From Pseudoxanthomonas broegbernensis (lineage in GTDB: Bacteria; Pseudomonadota; Gammaproteobacteria; Xanthomonadales; Xanthomonadaceae), in the NCBI RefSeq assembly GCF_014202435.1, contig NZ_JACHGU010000002.1, positions 186,001-250,000 of the forward strand: a DNA stretch of 64,000 nt, written 5' to 3'. The notes beneath the pieces were generated by a model. It was not told where the DNA came from. It saw nothing but the letters and a program-made list of their open reading frames with translations, and did not search any database. Made by a program: the position numbers and the translations under genes. Of this stretch, positions 20,505-30,833 are shown in pieces; position 1 is the first letter of the stretch, and each line of letters opens with the position of its first letter.

Positions 20505-20800
20505 GCACCAACGAGAATGTTTTCAGCGTGCTGCGCGCGCCGCGTGTGTCGGAAAAGACCGCGCGCCTGCAGGAGCTCAGCAACCAGTACGTGTTCGAGG
20601 TTTCGAACGACGCCACCAAGGCCGACGTCAAGGCCGCCGTGGAGAAGCTGTTCGACGTGAAGGTCGAGTCGGTCAACGTCGTCAACGTGAAGGGCAAGAA
20701 CAAGTCCTTCCGCTTCCGTGCCGGCCGCCGCGGCGACTGGCGTAAGGCGTACGTGCGCCTGGCCGACGGCCAGAGCATCGACGTGTCCGCCAAGGCCTGA
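20501..20800 (+). CDS. rplW: 50S ribosomal protein L23
   Basis: L23, 99 residues, located at the exit of the peptide tunnel and the docking site for trigger factor and SRP. I start at ATG 20501, which overlaps the rplD stop, with GAGGAGTGG upstream (20488-20496), rather than at the in-frame ATG 20492. The sequence [14 protein letters not shown] and the [10 protein letters not shown] end are typical. Confidence 0.96.
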   Translation: MSTNENVFSVLRAPRVSEKTARLQELSNQYVFEVSNDATKADVKAAVEKLFDVKVESVNVVNVKGKNKSFRFRAGRRGDWRKAYVRLADGQSIDVSAKA

Positions 20801-20810
20801 GGGTGATCCC

Positions 20811-21638
20811 ATGCCATTGATGAAGTTCAAGCCCACTTCCGCCGGCCGCCGTTCCGCGGTTCGCGTGGTCACGCCCGACCTGCACAAGGGCGCACCACAC
20901 GCCCCGCTGGTCGAGAAGCAGAGCAAGTCCGGCGGCCGCAACCACCACGGCCGCATCACCACCCGCCACGTCGGCGGCGGTCACAAGCAGCATTACCGCC
21001 TGATCGACTTCAAGCGCAACAAGGAAGGCATCGTCGCGCGCGTGGAGCGGATCGAATACGATCCCAACCGCACCGCGCACATCGCCCTGCTGTGCTACGC
21101 CGACGGCGAGCGCCGCTACATCATCGCGCCGAAGGGCCTGAAGGCCGGCGACCAGGTGATCGCCGGTTCCGATGCGCCGATCAAGGCCGGCAATACCCTG
21201 CCGCTGCGCAACATCCCGGTCGGCACCACCGTGCACTGCATCGAGCTCAAGCCGGGCAAGGGCGCGCAGATCGCGCGGGCCGCCGGTGCCGCGGTGCAAC
21301 TGGTCGCCCGCGAACAGGGCTATGCGACCCTGCGCCTGCGTTCCGGCGAGATGCGCAAGATCCCGAGCGAGTGCCGCGCCACCATCGGCGAGGTCGGCAA
21401 CGACGAGCACAGCCTGCAGAAGCTGGGCAAGGCCGGCGCCAGCCGCTGGCGCGGCATCAAGCCGACCGTCCGCGGCGCGGCCATGAACCCGGTCGATCAC
21501 CCGCACGGCGGCGGCGAAGCCAAGGCCGGCCAGGGCAACCCGCACCCGGTCACCCCGTGGGGCGTGCCGACCAAGGGCTACAAGACGCGCAAGAACAAGC
21601 GCACCCAGCAATTCATCGTTCGTGATCGTAGGGGCTAA
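20811..21638 (+). CDS. rplB: 50S ribosomal protein L2
   Basis: L2, 275 residues, needed for subunit joining and peptidyl transfer. The start [14 protein letters not shown] at 20811 follows GAGGGTGA. Typical segments are [18 protein letters not shown] and [14 protein letters not shown], the latter with His230 (E. coli His229). The C-terminus is rich in basic residues. Sixth position within the S10 operon order is conserved. Confidence 0.98.
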   Translation: MPLMKFKPTSAGRRSAVRVVTPDLHKGAPHAPLVEKQSKSGGRNHHGRITTRHVGGGHKQHYRLIDFKRNKEGIVARVERIEYDPNRTAHIALLCYADGERRYIIAPKGLKAGDQVIAGSDAPIKAGNTLPLRNIPVGTTVHCIELKPGKGAQIARAAGAAVQLVAREQGYATLRLRSGEMRKIPSECRATIGEVGNDEHSLQKLGKAGASRWRGIKPTVRGAAMNPVDHPHGGGEAKAGQGNPHPVTPWGVPTKGYKTRKNKRTQQFIVRDRRG

Positions 21639-21644
21639 TCGACC

Positions 21645-21911
21645 ATGCCACGTTCCCTCAAGAAAGGCCCGTTCGTCGATCACCACCTCATCAAGAAGGT
21701 GGAAGCCGCCGGCGGCAGCAAGCGCCCGATCAAGACCTGGTCGCGCCGCTCCATGATCCTGCCGGAGATGGTGGGATTCACCATCGCCGTGCACAACGGC
21801 AAGAACCATATTCCGGTGCTCGTCAACGAGAACATGGTCGGCCACAAGCTCGGCGAGTTCGCCATCACCCGGACCTTCAAGGGTCACGGCGGCGACAAGA
21901 AGTCGAAGTAA
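21645..21911 (+). CDS. rpsS: 30S ribosomal protein S19
   Basis: S19, 88 residues, at the top of the 30S head, forming a complex with S13. The N-terminus [15 protein letters not shown] and the C-terminal [12 protein letters not shown] are typical. It starts 6 bases after rplB. Confidence 0.98.
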   Translation: MPRSLKKGPFVDHHLIKKVEAAGGSKRPIKTWSRRSMILPEMVGFTIAVHNGKNHIPVLVNENMVGHKLGEFAITRTFKGHGGDKKSK

Positions 21912-21923
21912 GGAGAGATGACC

Positions 21924-22259
21924 ATGGAAGCGAAAGCCATCCTGCGCACCGTGCGCATCTCCCCGCAGAAGGCACGCCTGGTCGCCGACCAGGTGCGCGG
22001 CCTGCCGGCCGAGCGCGCCGTCAACCTGTTGAAGTTCTCGGACAAGAAGGCCGCCCACCTGATCAAGAAGGTGGTCGAGTCGGCCATCGCCAACGCCGAG
22101 AACAACCAAGGCGCCGACGTCGATGCACTGAAGGTCAAGGCCATCATGGTCGACGAGGGTCCGACCCTGAAGCGTTTCATGGCGCGAGCGAAGGGCCGCG
22201 GCACCCGCATCCTCAAGCGGACCAGCCACATCACCGTCGTCGTGGGAGAGGGCAAGTAA
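21924..22259 (+). CDS. rplV: 50S ribosomal protein L22
   Basis: L22, 111 residues, with a beta-hairpin reaching the exit tunnel (macrolide-related loop [16 protein letters not shown]). I choose ATG 21924 (MEAKAILR) because AAGGAG at 21910-21915 is correctly spaced for it and too close to the alternative ATG at 21918. rpsC starts 1 base after the stop. Confidence 0.95.
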   Translation: MEAKAILRTVRISPQKARLVADQVRGLPAERAVNLLKFSDKKAAHLIKKVVESAIANAENNQGADVDALKVKAIMVDEGPTLKRFMARAKGRGTRILKRTSHITVVVGEGK

Positions 22260-22260
22260 T

Positions 22261-22980
22261 ATGGGTCACAAAGTTCATCCCACCGGTATCCGCCTGGGCA
22301 TCGCCAAGGACTGGAACTCCAAGTGGTACGCGGGCAAGGGCGAGTACGCCCAGTACCTGGCGGCCGACCTCAAGGTCCGCGAGATGCTGCGCAAGAAGCT
22401 GGCCCAGGCCGGCATCAGCAAGATCCTGATCGAGCGTCCGGCCAAGACCGCGCGCGTGACCATCCACACCGCCCGCCCGGGCGTGGTGATCGGCAAGCGC
22501 GGCGAGGACATCGAGAAGCTGCGCAAGGAAGTCAGCGCGATGATGGGCGTCCCGGCGCACATCAACGTGACCGAGGTCCGCAAGCCCGAGCTGGACGCGC
22601 AATTGGTGGCCGAGTCGATCGCCCAGCAGTTGGAGCGCCGCATCATGTTCCGCCGCGCGATGAAGCGCGCCGTCGGCAACGCGGTGCGCCTGGGCGCACT
22701 GGGCATCAAGGTCAACGTCGCCGGCCGCCTGAACGGCGCCGAGATCGCCCGTTCGGAGTGGTACCGCGAAGGCCGCGTGCCGCTGCACACCCTGCGCGCG
22801 GACATCGACTACGGGTTTGCCGAGGCTCACACCACCTATGGCGTGATCGGCATCAAGGTATGGGTCTACAAGGGCGAGATCTTCGACTTCGCCCAGGTCG
22901 GACAGGAGAAGCAGGAAGAAGCCAGCAGCCCCCGCGGCGAGCGTGAGCGTCCCTCCCGTCCCGCACGTGAAGCGAGGTAA
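22261..22980 (+). CDS. rpsC: 30S ribosomal protein S3
   Basis: S3, 239 residues, forms the mRNA entry tunnel with S4 and S5. A KH-type RNA-binding segment reads [18 protein letters not shown]. The C-terminal 30 residues form a charged Glu/Arg/Ser/Pro-rich tail, somewhat longer than in E. coli S3 (233). Start [13 protein letters not shown] is standard. Confidence 0.98.
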   Translation: MGHKVHPTGIRLGIAKDWNSKWYAGKGEYAQYLAADLKVREMLRKKLAQAGISKILIERPAKTARVTIHTARPGVVIGKRGEDIEKLRKEVSAMMGVPAHINVTEVRKPELDAQLVAESIAQQLERRIMFRRAMKRAVGNAVRLGALGIKVNVAGRLNGAEIARSEWYREGRVPLHTLRADIDYGFAEAHTTYGVIGIKVWVYKGEIFDFAQVGQEKQEEASSPRGERERPSRPAREAR

Positions 22981-22985
22981 CGGCG

Positions 22986-23399
22986 ATGTTGCAACCCAAG
23001 CGAACCAAGTACCGCAAGCAGCACAAGGGCCGTAACGAGGGCCTGAGCTGGAGTGCCAATGCCGTTTCCTTCGGCGAGTACGGCCTGAAGGCCACCGCGC
23101 ACGGCCGCCTGACCGCGCGCCAGATCGAGGCGGCCCGCCGCACGATCAGCCGCTACGTCAAGCGCGGCGGCAAGATGTGGATCCGAGTCTTCCCGGACAA
23201 GCCGATCACCCAGAAGCCGATCGAGGTCCGCATGGGCTCGGGCAAGGGTGGCGTGGAGTACTGGGTGGCCCAGATCCAGCCCGGCCGCATGATCTATGAA
23301 ATCGAGGGCGTGCCGGAGGAGATGGCGCGCGAAGCGTTCCGCCTGGCGGCGGCCAAGCTCTCGGTCACCACCACCTTCGTGACCCGCACGGTGCGCTAA
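22986..23399 (+). CDS. rplP: 50S ribosomal protein L16
   Basis: L16, 137 residues, near the A site and required for late 50S assembly. [17 protein letters not shown] and [12 protein letters not shown] are typical. Its stop shares one base with the rpmC start (TAATG). Confidence 0.98.
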   Translation: MLQPKRTKYRKQHKGRNEGLSWSANAVSFGEYGLKATAHGRLTARQIEAARRTISRYVKRGGKMWIRVFPDKPITQKPIEVRMGSGKGGVEYWVAQIQPGRMIYEIEGVPEEMAREAFRLAAAKLSVTTTFVTRTVR

Positions 23400-23587
23400 T
23401 GGCTACGATCAACGAACTCCGTGAAAAGTCGGCCGACGACCTCAAGGCCCACCTGCTGGACCTGCGCAAGGAGCAATTCTCCCTGCGCATGCAGCGGGCG
23501 ACCGGTCAGTTGACGAAGACCCACGAAACCCGCCGGGTGCGTCGCGAGATCGCGCGCGTGAAGACCCTGCTCGGCAGCAACAAGTAA
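23399..23587 (+). CDS. rpmC: 50S ribosomal protein L29
   Basis: L29, 62 residues, two antiparallel helices beside L23 at the tunnel exit. The overlap with rplP suggests translational coupling. Length and the [11 protein letters not shown] start fit the family. Confidence 0.97.
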   Translation: MATINELREKSADDLKAHLLDLRKEQFSLRMQRATGQLTKTHETRRVRREIARVKTLLGSNK

Positions 23588-23599
23588 GGGATCGCAGCG

Positions 23600-23866
23600 A
23601 TGAGCGAGAACAACAACAAGCCGCTGCGCACGGTCGAAGGCCGCGTGATCAGCAACAAGATGGACAAGACGGTCACCATCCTGGTCGAGCGCCAGGTCAA
23701 GCACGCCCTGTACGGCAAATACATCAGGCGCTCGACCAAGCTCCACGCCCACGATGCGGACAACAGTTGCAACGAGGGCGATGTGGTGCGCGTGACCGAG
23801 ATCGCACCGTTGTCCAAGACCAAGAACTGGCGCGTGGTGGAAGTCGTCACCCGCGCGGCCGAATAA
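23600..23866 (+). CDS. rpsQ: 30S ribosomal protein S17
   Basis: S17, 88 residues, an OB-fold primary 16S rRNA binder. Typical segments are [16 protein letters not shown] and the basic [16 protein letters not shown]. Last gene of the classical S10 operon; rplN follows after 14 bases with no terminator, so spc genes are probably read through. Confidence 0.98.
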   Translation: MSENNNKPLRTVEGRVISNKMDKTVTILVERQVKHALYGKYIRRSTKLHAHDADNSCNEGDVVRVTEIAPLSKTKNWRVVEVVTRAAE

Positions 23867-23880
23867 GGGAGATCTGAATC

Positions 23881-24249
23881 ATGATCCAGATGCAGAGCTA
23901 CCTCGACGCCGCCGACAACTCCGGCGCCAAGGAACTGATGTGCATCAAGGTGCTGGGCGGCTCCAAGCGCCGCTATGCGGGCATCGGCGACATCATCAAG
24001 GTGACCGTCAAGGACGCGATCCCGCGCGGCAAGGTCAAGAAGGGCGAGGTTTACGACGCCGTCGTGGTCCGTACCCGCAAGGGCGTGCGCCGCGCCGACG
24101 GCTCGCTGATCCGCTTCGACGGCAACGCCGCGGTCCTGCTCAACAACAAGCAGGAGCCGATCGGTACCCGTATCTTCGGACCGGTGACCCGTGAGCTGCG
24201 TTCCGAGAAGTTCATGAAGATCGTTTCGCTCGCGCCTGAAGTGCTCTGA
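23881..24249 (+). CDS. rplN: 50S ribosomal protein L14
   Basis: L14, 122 residues, at the subunit interface in contact with 16S helix 14. [20 protein letters not shown] is the usual N-terminus, and the end ends in [18 protein letters not shown]. First gene of the spc group. Confidence 0.98.
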   Translation: MIQMQSYLDAADNSGAKELMCIKVLGGSKRRYAGIGDIIKVTVKDAIPRGKVKKGEVYDAVVVRTRKGVRRADGSLIRFDGNAAVLLNNKQEPIGTRIFGPVTRELRSEKFMKIVSLAPEVL

Positions 24250-24265
24250 GCGGAGGAAGGCAGAC

Positions 24266-24583
24266 ATGGCAAACCGTATCAAGAAGGGCGACCACGTGGT
24301 CGTCACCGTCGGCAAGGACAAGGGCAAGCAGGGCGAGGTGGTGCGCGTGGACGGCGACCGTGTGGTCGTGTCCAACGTCAACCTGGTCAAGCGGCACACC
24401 AAGCCGAATCCGCAGGCGGGCATCGCCGGCGGCGTGGTCGAGCGCGAAGCCTCGATCCACATTTCCAACGTGATGCCGTTCAACCCGGCCACCGGCAAGG
24501 GCGAGCGCATCGGATACAAGGTCCTGGAGGATGGACGCAAACTGCGTGTGTTCCGCTCCAGTGGTGAGGCGCTCGACGCCTGA
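24266..24583 (+). CDS. rplX: 50S ribosomal protein L24
   Basis: L24, 105 residues, an assembly initiator for 50S with a KOW motif near the N-terminus ([20 protein letters not shown]). It starts 16 bases after rplN and precedes rplE by 11 bases. Confidence 0.98.
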   Translation: MANRIKKGDHVVVTVGKDKGKQGEVVRVDGDRVVVSNVNLVKRHTKPNPQAGIAGGVVEREASIHISNVMPFNPATGKGERIGYKVLEDGRKLRVFRSSGEALDA

Positions 24584-24594
24584 GGAATGAAGCA

Positions 24595-25137
24595 ATGACC
24601 ACGCGGCTCGAAAAGATCTACAAGGAACAGGTTGTGCCGGCTCTCATGGAGAAGTTCGGCTACACCAATCCGATGCAAGTGCCCAAGCTCGTCAAGATCA
24701 CGCTGAACATGGGCGTGGGCGAGGCGGCGGCCAACAAGAAGGTGCTGGAAAACGCGGTCGCCGACATGACCAAGATCTCCGGCCAGAAGCCAGTGACCAC
24801 CAAGGCCCGCGTCTCGGTGGCGTCGTTCAAGATCCGCGACGGTTGGCCGATCGGTTGCAAGGTCACCTTGCGTCGCGCCCAGATGTTCGAGTTCCTGGAT
24901 CGCCTGATCAGCGTCTCGCTGCCGCGCGTGCGCGACTTCCGCGGCGTGTCCGGCCGCTCGTTCGACGGCCGCGGCAACTTCAACATGGGCGTGAAGGAGC
25001 AGATCATCTTCCCGGAGATCGACTTCGACGCGATCGATGCGACCCGTGGCATGGATATCGCCATCACCACCAGTGCCAAGACCGACGCCGAAGCCAAGGC
25101 GCTGCTCGAAGCGTTCAAGTTCCCGTTCCGCAATTAA
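24595..25137 (+). CDS. rplE: 50S ribosomal protein L5
   Basis: L5, 180 residues, binds 5S rRNA and contacts S13 and P-site tRNA. The motif [16 protein letters not shown] and the [20 protein letters not shown] loop are typical. rpsN follows after 11 bases. Confidence 0.98.
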   Translation: MTTRLEKIYKEQVVPALMEKFGYTNPMQVPKLVKITLNMGVGEAAANKKVLENAVADMTKISGQKPVTTKARVSVASFKIRDGWPIGCKVTLRRAQMFEFLDRLISVSLPRVRDFRGVSGRSFDGRGNFNMGVKEQIIFPEIDFDAIDATRGMDIAITTSAKTDAEAKALLEAFKFPFRN

Positions 25138-25148
25138 GGGTTAGAGAA

Positions 25149-25454
25149 ATGGCAAAGACCTCGATGGTCAACCGCGATGCGAAGCGGGCAAAGCTGGCGA
25201 AGAAGTACGCGGCCAAGCGCGAGGCCCTGAAGAAGGTCGTCTCCAGCCATACCGCGTCGTACGAGGAGAAGATCGAGGCGGCGACCAAGCTGGCCAAGCT
25301 GCCGCGCGATTCTTCGCCGAGCCGCCAGCGCAACCGCTGCGAACTGTCCGGCCGTCCGCGTGGCGTGTATCGCAAGTTCGGCCTGGGCCGCAACAAGCTG
25401 CGCGAGGCCACCATGCGCGGCGACGTGCCGGGCCTGCGCAAGGCCAGTTGGTAA
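25149..25454 (+). CDS. rpsN: 30S ribosomal protein S14 (zinc-independent form)
   Basis: S14, 101 residues, in the 30S head. It is the long form: the CxxC pairs of the short zinc-binding type are absent and only one Cys occurs ([11 protein letters not shown]). ATG 25149 follows TTAGAGAA. After it comes a 183-base spacer with a predicted internal promoter before rpsH. Confidence 0.97.
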   Translation: MAKTSMVNRDAKRAKLAKKYAAKREALKKVVSSHTASYEEKIEAATKLAKLPRDSSPSRQRNRCELSGRPRGVYRKFGLGRNKLREATMRGDVPGLRKASW

Positions 25455-25524
25455 CAGCCCGCCGGGGGCGCGCACTGCCCCTGCCGGATGCGTCGATGGA
25501 TGACCGGCCGGACGGCCGTTTATC

Positions 25525-25533
25525 TGCTATGAT
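25525..25533 (+). promoter_or_regulatory. Internal promoter before rpsH
   Basis: TGCTATGAT is an extended -10 (TGC plus TATGAT at 25528-25533) inside the rpsN-rpsH spacer. The -35 position is GC-rich and weak. It would let rpsH and the genes after it be transcribed apart from the upstream ribosomal genes. Confidence 0.55.
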
Positions 25534-25637
25534 TTCGCGCTTTCCCGCCCGGTACGGCGCGCGGCAAGGGCCCCGGCCCCTTCCGGGACAATCCAGATTT
25601 CGCGAAAGCGGATATCGGTGCACTCAAGGAACCATTC

Positions 25638-26036
25638 ATGAGCATGACTGATCCCATCGCCGACATGCTGGTCCGCATCAAGAATGCGGCCGCTGTGGGC
25701 AAGCCGACGGTGAAGCTGCCGTCTTCCAAGATCAAGGTGGCCATCGCCAACGTCCTGAAGGACGAGGGCTACATCGCCGACCTGCGTGTCGTCCAGGTCG
25801 AGAACAACAAGGCCGAGCTGGAAATCGTCCTGAAGTACTTCGAGGGTCGCCCGGTCATCGATCAGCTCAAGCGTGCCTCGCGCTCGGGGCTGCGCCTGTA
25901 CCGCGGCAAGAGCGACCTGCCGAAGGTCCTTGGTGGCCTCGGCGTGGCCATCATTTCCACCTCCCAGGGCATCATGACCGACAAGCAGGCGCGCAGCGCC
26001 GGCGTGGGCGGCGAAGTCCTGTGCTACGTGGCCTAA
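25638..26036 (+). CDS. rpsH: 30S ribosomal protein S8
   Basis: S8, 132 residues, a primary binder of the 16S central domain and, in E. coli, the translational repressor of the spc operon. [17 protein letters not shown] and the end [11 protein letters not shown] are typical. The repressor site known near rplE in E. coli was not identified here. rplF follows after 19 bases. Confidence 0.98.
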   Translation: MSMTDPIADMLVRIKNAAAVGKPTVKLPSSKIKVAIANVLKDEGYIADLRVVQVENNKAELEIVLKYFEGRPVIDQLKRASRSGLRLYRGKSDLPKVLGGLGVAIISTSQGIMTDKQARSAGVGGEVLCYVA

Positions 26037-26055
26037 TCGAAGGAGTACGACGACC

Positions 26056-26583
26056 ATGTCCCGCGTAGCCAAGAAGCCGATCGCCCTGCCCAAGGGCGTG
26101 GAACTGAACATCCAGGACACCAGCGTCAGCGCCAAGGGTCCGAAGGGCACTCTTTCCCTGGCCAAGCCGGCCGGCGTGCAGATCGCCATCGAGGACGGCA
26201 ATGCCGTGCTGTCGGCCAACGATCCGTCCCTGGTTCCGCTGACCGGTACCGTCCGCTCCATCCTGGCCAACATGGTCAAGGGCGTGTCCGAGGGCTTCGA
26301 GCGCAAGCTCGAGCTGGTCGGCGTGGGTTACCGCGCCGCCATGCAGGGCAAGGACCTGAGCCTGTCGCTGGGGTTCTCGCACCCGGTCGTGTTCCAGGCG
26401 CCGGAAGGCATCACCCTGGCGGCCCCGACCCAGACCGAGATCCTGGTGCAGGGCGCAGACAAGCAGCGCGTCGGCGAAGTCGCGGCCAAGATCCGCGCCT
26501 TCCGTCCGCCGGAACCCTACAAGGGCAAGGGCGTGAAGTATTCCGACGAAGTCATCATCCGCAAGGAAGCCAAGAAGGCGTAA
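26056..26583 (+). CDS. rplF: 50S ribosomal protein L6
   Basis: L6, 175 residues, near the factor-binding site. It has two related domains; the C-terminal signature [16 protein letters not shown] is visible. [15 protein letters not shown] start. A 97-base spacer precedes rplR. Confidence 0.98.
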   Translation: MSRVAKKPIALPKGVELNIQDTSVSAKGPKGTLSLAKPAGVQIAIEDGNAVLSANDPSLVPLTGTVRSILANMVKGVSEGFERKLELVGVGYRAAMQGKDLSLSLGFSHPVVFQAPEGITLAAPTQTEILVQGADKQRVGEVAAKIRAFRPPEPYKGKGVKYSDEVIIRKEAKKA

Positions 26584-26680
26584 GCGTACGCGGGCCCTTC
26601 CGCAGGAGCCCGGCCATTCATGGCCAGGCTTCCCGAGGCAAAGGCCCGGACCATCCTTCAGCTTCCACGAGGTAATCCAC

Positions 26681-27037
26681 ATGAGCATCAAGAACGACGC
26701 CCGCCTGCGCCGCGCCAAGACCACCCGGGCCCACATCCGCAAGCTCGGCGTTCCGCGCCTGTCGGTGCTCCGCACCGGGCAGCACCTGTACGCCCAGCTT
26801 TTCACCGCCGATGGCGCCAAGGTCATCGCGGCCGCCAACACCCTGCAGGCCGACGTCAAGGACGGCCTGAAGAACGGCAAGAACACCGACGCCGCCGCGA
26901 AGGTGGGCAAGTTCATCGCCGAGCGGGCCAAGGCCGCGGGCATCGAGAAGATCGCATTCGATCGCTCGGGCTATCGCTTCCATGGCCGCATCAAGGCGCT
27001 GGCCGATGCCGCCCGCGAGGGTGGCCTGCAGTTCTGA
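26681..27037 (+). CDS. rplR: 50S ribosomal protein L18
   Basis: L18, 118 residues, binds 5S rRNA with L5. The basic N-terminus [14 protein letters not shown] and the C-terminal [20 protein letters not shown] are typical. The RBS GAGGTAA is at about 26668-26674. A 162-base spacer with a hairpin follows. Confidence 0.98.
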   Translation: MSIKNDARLRRAKTTRAHIRKLGVPRLSVLRTGQHLYAQLFTADGAKVIAAANTLQADVKDGLKNGKNTDAAAKVGKFIAERAKAAGIEKIAFDRSGYRFHGRIKALADAAREGGLQF

Positions 27038-27053
27038 TCCATTCCGGTCATAT

Positions 27054-27073
27054 GGGTCCGTTCCGGCGGACCC
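27054..27073 (+). other. Hairpin between rplR and rpsE
   Basis: GGGTCCG (27054-27060) pairs perfectly with CGGACCC (27067-27073) around TTCCGG. No T run follows. It lies within a 162-base spacer where most relatives have a short gap; a processing or stability role is inference. Confidence 0.4.
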
Positions 27074-27199
27074 GTCCTGCCGGCGCAGGTGGCGCCGGGC
27101 GCCGTCCTCCTTCTGCGGGGACGTGACGCTGCAACGCGACAGCCCACAACCATAAGCGGCGCTCGAGCCGTACATATCCGAATCCATAAGGAAACGAAA

Positions 27200-27739
27200 A
27201 TGGCAGAAGAACGTCAGCAGCCGCGGGGCCGCGACCGCAACCGCGAAGAAAAGATCGACGATGGCATGATTGAGAAGCTGATCGCGGTCAACCGCGTCAG
27301 CAAGACGGTCAAGGGTGGCCGCCAGTTCACCTTCACCGCGCTGACCGTGGTCGGCGACGGGGACGGCAAGGTCGGCTTCGGCTACGGCAAGGCCCGCGAG
27401 GTCCCGGTCGCCATCCAGAAGTCGATGGAGTACGCGCGCAAGGGCATGCTCAGCGTCGACCTGAACAACGGCACCCTGTGGCACCCGGTCAAGGCCGGCC
27501 ACGGCGCGGCCCGCGTGTTCATGCAGCCCGCCTCCCAGGGTACCGGCGTGATCGCCGGCGGCGCCATGCGCGCCGTGCTGGAAGCGGTCGGCGTGAAGGA
27601 TGTGCTGGCCAAGGCGGTGGGTTCGCGCAACCCGATCAACCTGGTCCGCGCCACCCTGAGGGGCCTGGAGGCCATGCAGTCGCCGGAGCGCATCGCGGCC
27701 AAGCGCGGCAAGAAGGCGGAGGAACTCCTCAATGGCTAA
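27200..27739 (+). CDS. rpsE: 30S ribosomal protein S5
   Basis: S5, 179 residues, involved in decoding fidelity and mRNA unwinding. The start at 27200 ([14 protein letters not shown]) follows AAGGAAACG; the frame is open upstream without S5-like sequence. The double-stranded RNA-binding part includes [18 protein letters not shown]. The last 8 bases overlap rpmD. Confidence 0.97.
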   Translation: MAEERQQPRGRDRNREEKIDDGMIEKLIAVNRVSKTVKGGRQFTFTALTVVGDGDGKVGFGYGKAREVPVAIQKSMEYARKGMLSVDLNNGTLWHPVKAGHGAARVFMQPASQGTGVIAGGAMRAVLEAVGVKDVLAKAVGSRNPINLVRATLRGLEAMQSPERIAAKRGKKAEELLNG

Positions 27740-27923
27740 CGAGTCGAACAAGACCGTCAAGGTGCGCCTGGTGCGCGGCCTGCGCGGCACCCAGGCCCGC
27801 CATCGCTTGTCGGTGAAGGCCCTGGGCCTGAACAAGCTCAACGACGTGCGCGAGCTGAAGGACAGCCCGCAGGTCCGCGGTCTGATCAACCAATTGCACT
27901 ATCTGGTGCGGGTCGAGGACTAA
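27732..27923 (+). CDS. rpmD: 50S ribosomal protein L30
   Basis: L30, 63 residues. The ATG lies within the last codons of rpsE (8-base overlap), so translation is likely coupled. [16 protein letters not shown] and the end [12 protein letters not shown] fit the family. Confidence 0.97.
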   Translation: MANESNKTVKVRLVRGLRGTQARHRLSVKALGLNKLNDVRELKDSPQVRGLINQLHYLVRVED

Positions 27924-27933
27924 GGAGAACACC

Positions 27934-28371
27934 ATGCGTCTCAACACTCTCAAGCCCGCCGAGGGCGCCCGCCAGGAGCGTACCCGCGTCGGTCGCGGTA
28001 TCGGTTCGGGCCTGGGCAAGACCGCTGGCCGCGGCCACAAGGGCTCGTTTGCCCGTTCCGGCAAGGGCAAGATCAAGGCCGGTTTCGAAGGCGGCCAGAC
28101 CCCGATGCAGCGCCGCCTGCCGAAGGTCGGCTTCCGCTCGCTGTCGGCCAAGGACACCGCCGAGGTGCTGCTGTACAAGCTGGCGCTGATCGAGGGCGAC
28201 ACCGTCGATTTCGCCGCGCTGAAGGCGGCCAAGCTGGTGCCCAGCACCGCCAAGCGCGCCAAGATCGTCAAGAAGGGCGAGCTGTCGCGCAAGCTGGTCA
28301 TCAAGGGCGTGCAGTTGACCGCCGGCGCCAAGGCCGCGGTCGAAGCGGCCGGCGGCAGCATCGAGGAGTAA
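27934..28371 (+). CDS. rplO: 50S ribosomal protein L15
   Basis: L15, 145 residues, a late-assembly 50S protein. The Gly-rich basic N-terminus [18 protein letters not shown] and the [15 protein letters not shown] motif are typical. secY starts 7 bases after its stop. Confidence 0.98.
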   Translation: MRLNTLKPAEGARQERTRVGRGIGSGLGKTAGRGHKGSFARSGKGKIKAGFEGGQTPMQRRLPKVGFRSLSAKDTAEVLLYKLALIEGDTVDFAALKAAKLVPSTAKRAKIVKKGELSRKLVIKGVQLTAGAKAAVEAAGGSIEE

Positions 28372-28378
28372 GCGGCAT

Positions 28379-29734
28379 ATGGCGCAAGCTGGCATCGGCA
28401 ATCTCGGCGGCGGTCTGGGCAAGTTCACCGAACTGCGCCAGCGCCTGCTGTTCGTGCTGGGTGCGTTGGTCGTCTATCGCATCGGCTGCTTCGTGCCGGT
28501 GCCGGGCGTCAATCCCGATGCCATGCTGGCGATGATGCAGGCGCAGGGCGGCGGCATCGTGGACATGTTCAACATGTTCTCGGGCGGCGCCCTGCACCGC
28601 TTCAGCATCTTCGCGCTGAACGTGATGCCGTACATCTCGGCGTCGATCGTGATGCAGTTGGCCGTGCACATCTTCCCGGTGCTGAAGTCGATGCAGAAGG
28701 AAGGCGAGTCCGGCCGCCGCAAGATCACCCAGTACTCGCGCATCGGCGCGGTGGGGCTGGCGGTGGTGCAGGGCGGCAGCATCGCCATGGCGCTGCAGAA
28801 TCAGGTCGCGCCGGGCGGCATGCCGGTGGTGTACAGCCCAGGCATCGGCTTCGTCCTGACGGCCGTGGTATCGCTGACCGCCGGCACGATCCTGCTGATG
28901 TGGCTGGGCGAGCAGGTGACCGAGCGCGGCATCGGCAACGGCGTGTCGCTGATCATCTTCGCCGGCATCGTCGCCGGCCTGCCCAGCGCGGTGATCCAGA
29001 CGATCGAGTCCTACCGCAGCGGCAGCATGAACTTCCTCGCCCTGCTGTTGATCGTGACGCTGGTGCTCGCCTTCACCTGGTTCGTGGTGTTCGTCGAGCG
29101 CGGCCAGCGCCGGATCACGGTCAACTACGCGCGCCGCCAGGGCGGGCGCAATGCGTACATGAACCAGACCTCGTTCCTGCCGCTGAAGCTCAACATGTCG
29201 GGCGTGATCCCGCCGATCTTCGCCTCCAGCATCCTGGCCTTCCCGGCGACGCTGAGCATGTGGTCGGGGCAGGCGACCTCGATCACCTGGTTGCAGCGCG
29301 TCTCGAACGCCCTGGCGCCGGGCGAGCCGCTGCACATGATCGTGCTGGCCTCGCTGATCGTGGGTTTCACGTTCTTCTATACGGCCCTGGTCTTCAATTC
29401 CAACGAGACGGCCGACAACCTGAAGAAGTCGGGCGCGCTGATTCCGGGCATCCGCCCGGGCAAGGCGACCGCCGACTACATCGATGGCGTGCTGACCCGC
29501 TTGACCGCCACCGGCTCGGCCTACCTGGTGATCGTGTGCCTGCTGCCGGAGGTGATGCGCACCGAACTGGGCACCTCGTTCTACTTCGGCGGCACCTCGC
29601 TGTTGATCGTGGTGGTGGTGGTGATGGACTTCATCGCCCAGATCCAGGCCCACCTGATGTCGCACCAGTACGAGAGCCTGCTGAAGAAGGCCAATCTCAA
29701 GGGCGGTTCGCGCGGCGGTCTGGGGCGCGGCTGA
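28379..29734 (+). CDS. secY: Preprotein translocase subunit SecY
   Basis: Channel subunit of SecYEG, 451 residues, with about ten membrane helices. Visible landmarks: [13 protein letters not shown] in the first helix region, [12 protein letters not shown], and [14 protein letters not shown]-like [16 protein letters not shown]. It closes the spc group, 7 bases after rplO. rpmJ, which follows secY in E. coli, is absent; a 323-base spacer leads to rpsM. Confidence 0.98.
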   Translation: MAQAGIGNLGGGLGKFTELRQRLLFVLGALVVYRIGCFVPVPGVNPDAMLAMMQAQGGGIVDMFNMFSGGALHRFSIFALNVMPYISASIVMQLAVHIFPVLKSMQKEGESGRRKITQYSRIGAVGLAVVQGGSIAMALQNQVAPGGMPVVYSPGIGFVLTAVVSLTAGTILLMWLGEQVTERGIGNGVSLIIFAGIVAGLPSAVIQTIESYRSGSMNFLALLLIVTLVLAFTWFVVFVERGQRRITVNYARRQGGRNAYMNQTSFLPLKLNMSGVIPPIFASSILAFPATLSMWSGQATSITWLQRVSNALAPGEPLHMIVLASLIVGFTFFYTALVFNSNETADNLKKSGALIPGIRPGKATADYIDGVLTRLTATGSAYLVIVCLLPEVMRTELGTSFYFGGTSLLIVVVVVMDFIAQIQAHLMSHQYESLLKKANLKGGSRGGLGRG

Positions 29735-29749
29735 ACTTACGAATCCAAT

Positions 29750-29770
29750 CCGGCGGACCCATTCCGCCGG
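29750..29770 (+). other. Hairpin after secY
   Basis: CCGGCGGA (29750-29757) pairs with TCCGCCGG (29763-29770) around CCCAT, 15 bases after the secY stop. A second GC inverted repeat follows at about 29774-29788. There is no T run, so termination is uncertain. Confidence 0.4.
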
Positions 29771-29904
29771 TCTCCGGCCAAGGCCGGAAACAGCAAATGG
29801 GCGGCCCGTGCGACGTCTCGCGCGCGGGTGAGACACTGCGGTGCCGCGCTGGAGTAGCGCGGTCGGCTCCGGGGAACCGGGTGCCAGCAGAGTCCGGCGC
29901 CGGA

Positions 29905-29948
29905 GCATGGGCACACTCCCCATGCCGGGCCAGGAACCTTTCGGTTCC
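29905..29948 (+). other. Paired hairpins upstream of the alpha-operon promoter
   Basis: GCATGGG (29905-29911) pairs with CCCATGC (29919-29925), and GGAACC (29933-29938) pairs with GGTTCC (29943-29948). They sit upstream of the predicted rpsM promoter, in the 323-base spacer that otherwise contains no gene. No rpmJ-like reading frame was found in it. Confidence 0.4.
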
Positions 29949-29972
29949 GGGCTTCCAAGTAATCCGGGACAT

Positions 29973-29981
29973 TGATAGAAT
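29973..29981 (+). promoter_or_regulatory. Promoter of the alpha operon (rpsM)
   Basis: TGATAGAAT is an extended -10 (TAGAAT at 29976-29981). A partial -35, TTCCAA, lies at 29953-29958 with a 17-base spacer. A small hairpin GTTCA/TGAAC (29987-30000) would be near the 5' end of the transcript. Confidence 0.6.
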
Positions 29982-30057
29982 TCGCAGTTCACTTTTGAAC
30001 CAATCCTGTCGGGCGTGCCCTGGGCGCGTGCCGACCCTCAAGTTTGGAGATCGCGTC

Positions 30058-30414
30058 ATGGCGCGTATTGCAGGCGTCAACCTGCCGACCCACAAGCACG
30101 TCTGGGTGGGGCTGCAGAGCATCTATGGCATCGGCCGCACCCGGTCGAAGAAGGTTTGCGAGGCCGCTGGCGTGGCCTCGGTGACCAAGATCCGTGACCT
30201 GTCCGAGCCGGAAGTCGAGCGCCTGCGCGCCGAGGTGGGCAAGTACGTGATCGAAGGCGACCTGCGTCGCGAAATCGGCATCGCCATCAAGCGACTGATG
30301 GACCTGGGCTGCTACCGCGGCCTTCGCCACCGCCGCGGCCTGCCTCTGCGCGGCCAGCGCACCCGCACCAATGCCCGCACCCGCAAGGGCCCGCGCAAGG
30401 CAATCAGGAAGTAA
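30058..30414 (+). CDS. rpsM: 30S ribosomal protein S13
   Basis: S13, 118 residues, in the 30S head, contacting P-site tRNA and L5. [14 protein letters not shown] and the basic C-terminus [16 protein letters not shown] are typical. RBS TTTGGAGA at 30043-30050. First gene of the alpha operon. Confidence 0.98.
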   Translation: MARIAGVNLPTHKHVWVGLQSIYGIGRTRSKKVCEAAGVASVTKIRDLSEPEVERLRAEVGKYVIEGDLRREIGIAIKRLMDLGCYRGLRHRRGLPLRGQRTRTNARTRKGPRKAIRK

Positions 30415-30426
30415 GGGATACCGATC

Positions 30427-30819
30427 ATGGCAAAGCCGGCAGCAGCCAAGACCAAGAAGAAGATCAAGCGCGTCGTCACCGACGGCATCGCCCACGTCCA
30501 CGCTTCTTTCAACAACACCATCGTCACCATCACCGACCGCCAGGGCAACGCGCTGTCGTGGGCGACTTCGGGCGGCGCGGGTTTCCGCGGTTCGCGCAAG
30601 TCGACCCCGTTCGCCGCCCAGGTGGCCGCCGAGAAGGCCGGCCGCGCCGCGCTGGACTATGGCGTCAAGTCGCTGGAAGTGCGCATCAAGGGCCCGGGCC
30701 CGGGTCGCGAGTCCGCCGTGCGTTCGCTCAACGCCGTCGGTTACAAGATCACCAATATCATCGACGTGACGCCGATCCCGCACAACGGGTGCCGTCCGCC
30801 GAAGAAGCGTCGCGTCTAA
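30427..30819 (+). CDS. rpsK: 30S ribosomal protein S11
   Basis: S11, 132 residues, on the platform beside the E-site m[22 protein letters not shown] and the C-terminal [17 protein letters not shown] are family hallmarks. It follows rpsM after 12 bases. Confidence 0.98.
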   Translation: MAKPAAAKTKKKIKRVVTDGIAHVHASFNNTIVTITDRQGNALSWATSGGAGFRGSRKSTPFAAQVAAEKAGRAALDYGVKSLEVRIKGPGPGRESAVRSLNAVGYKITNIIDVTPIPHNGCRPPKKRRV

Positions 30820-30833
30820 GGGAGCGATAAGAA

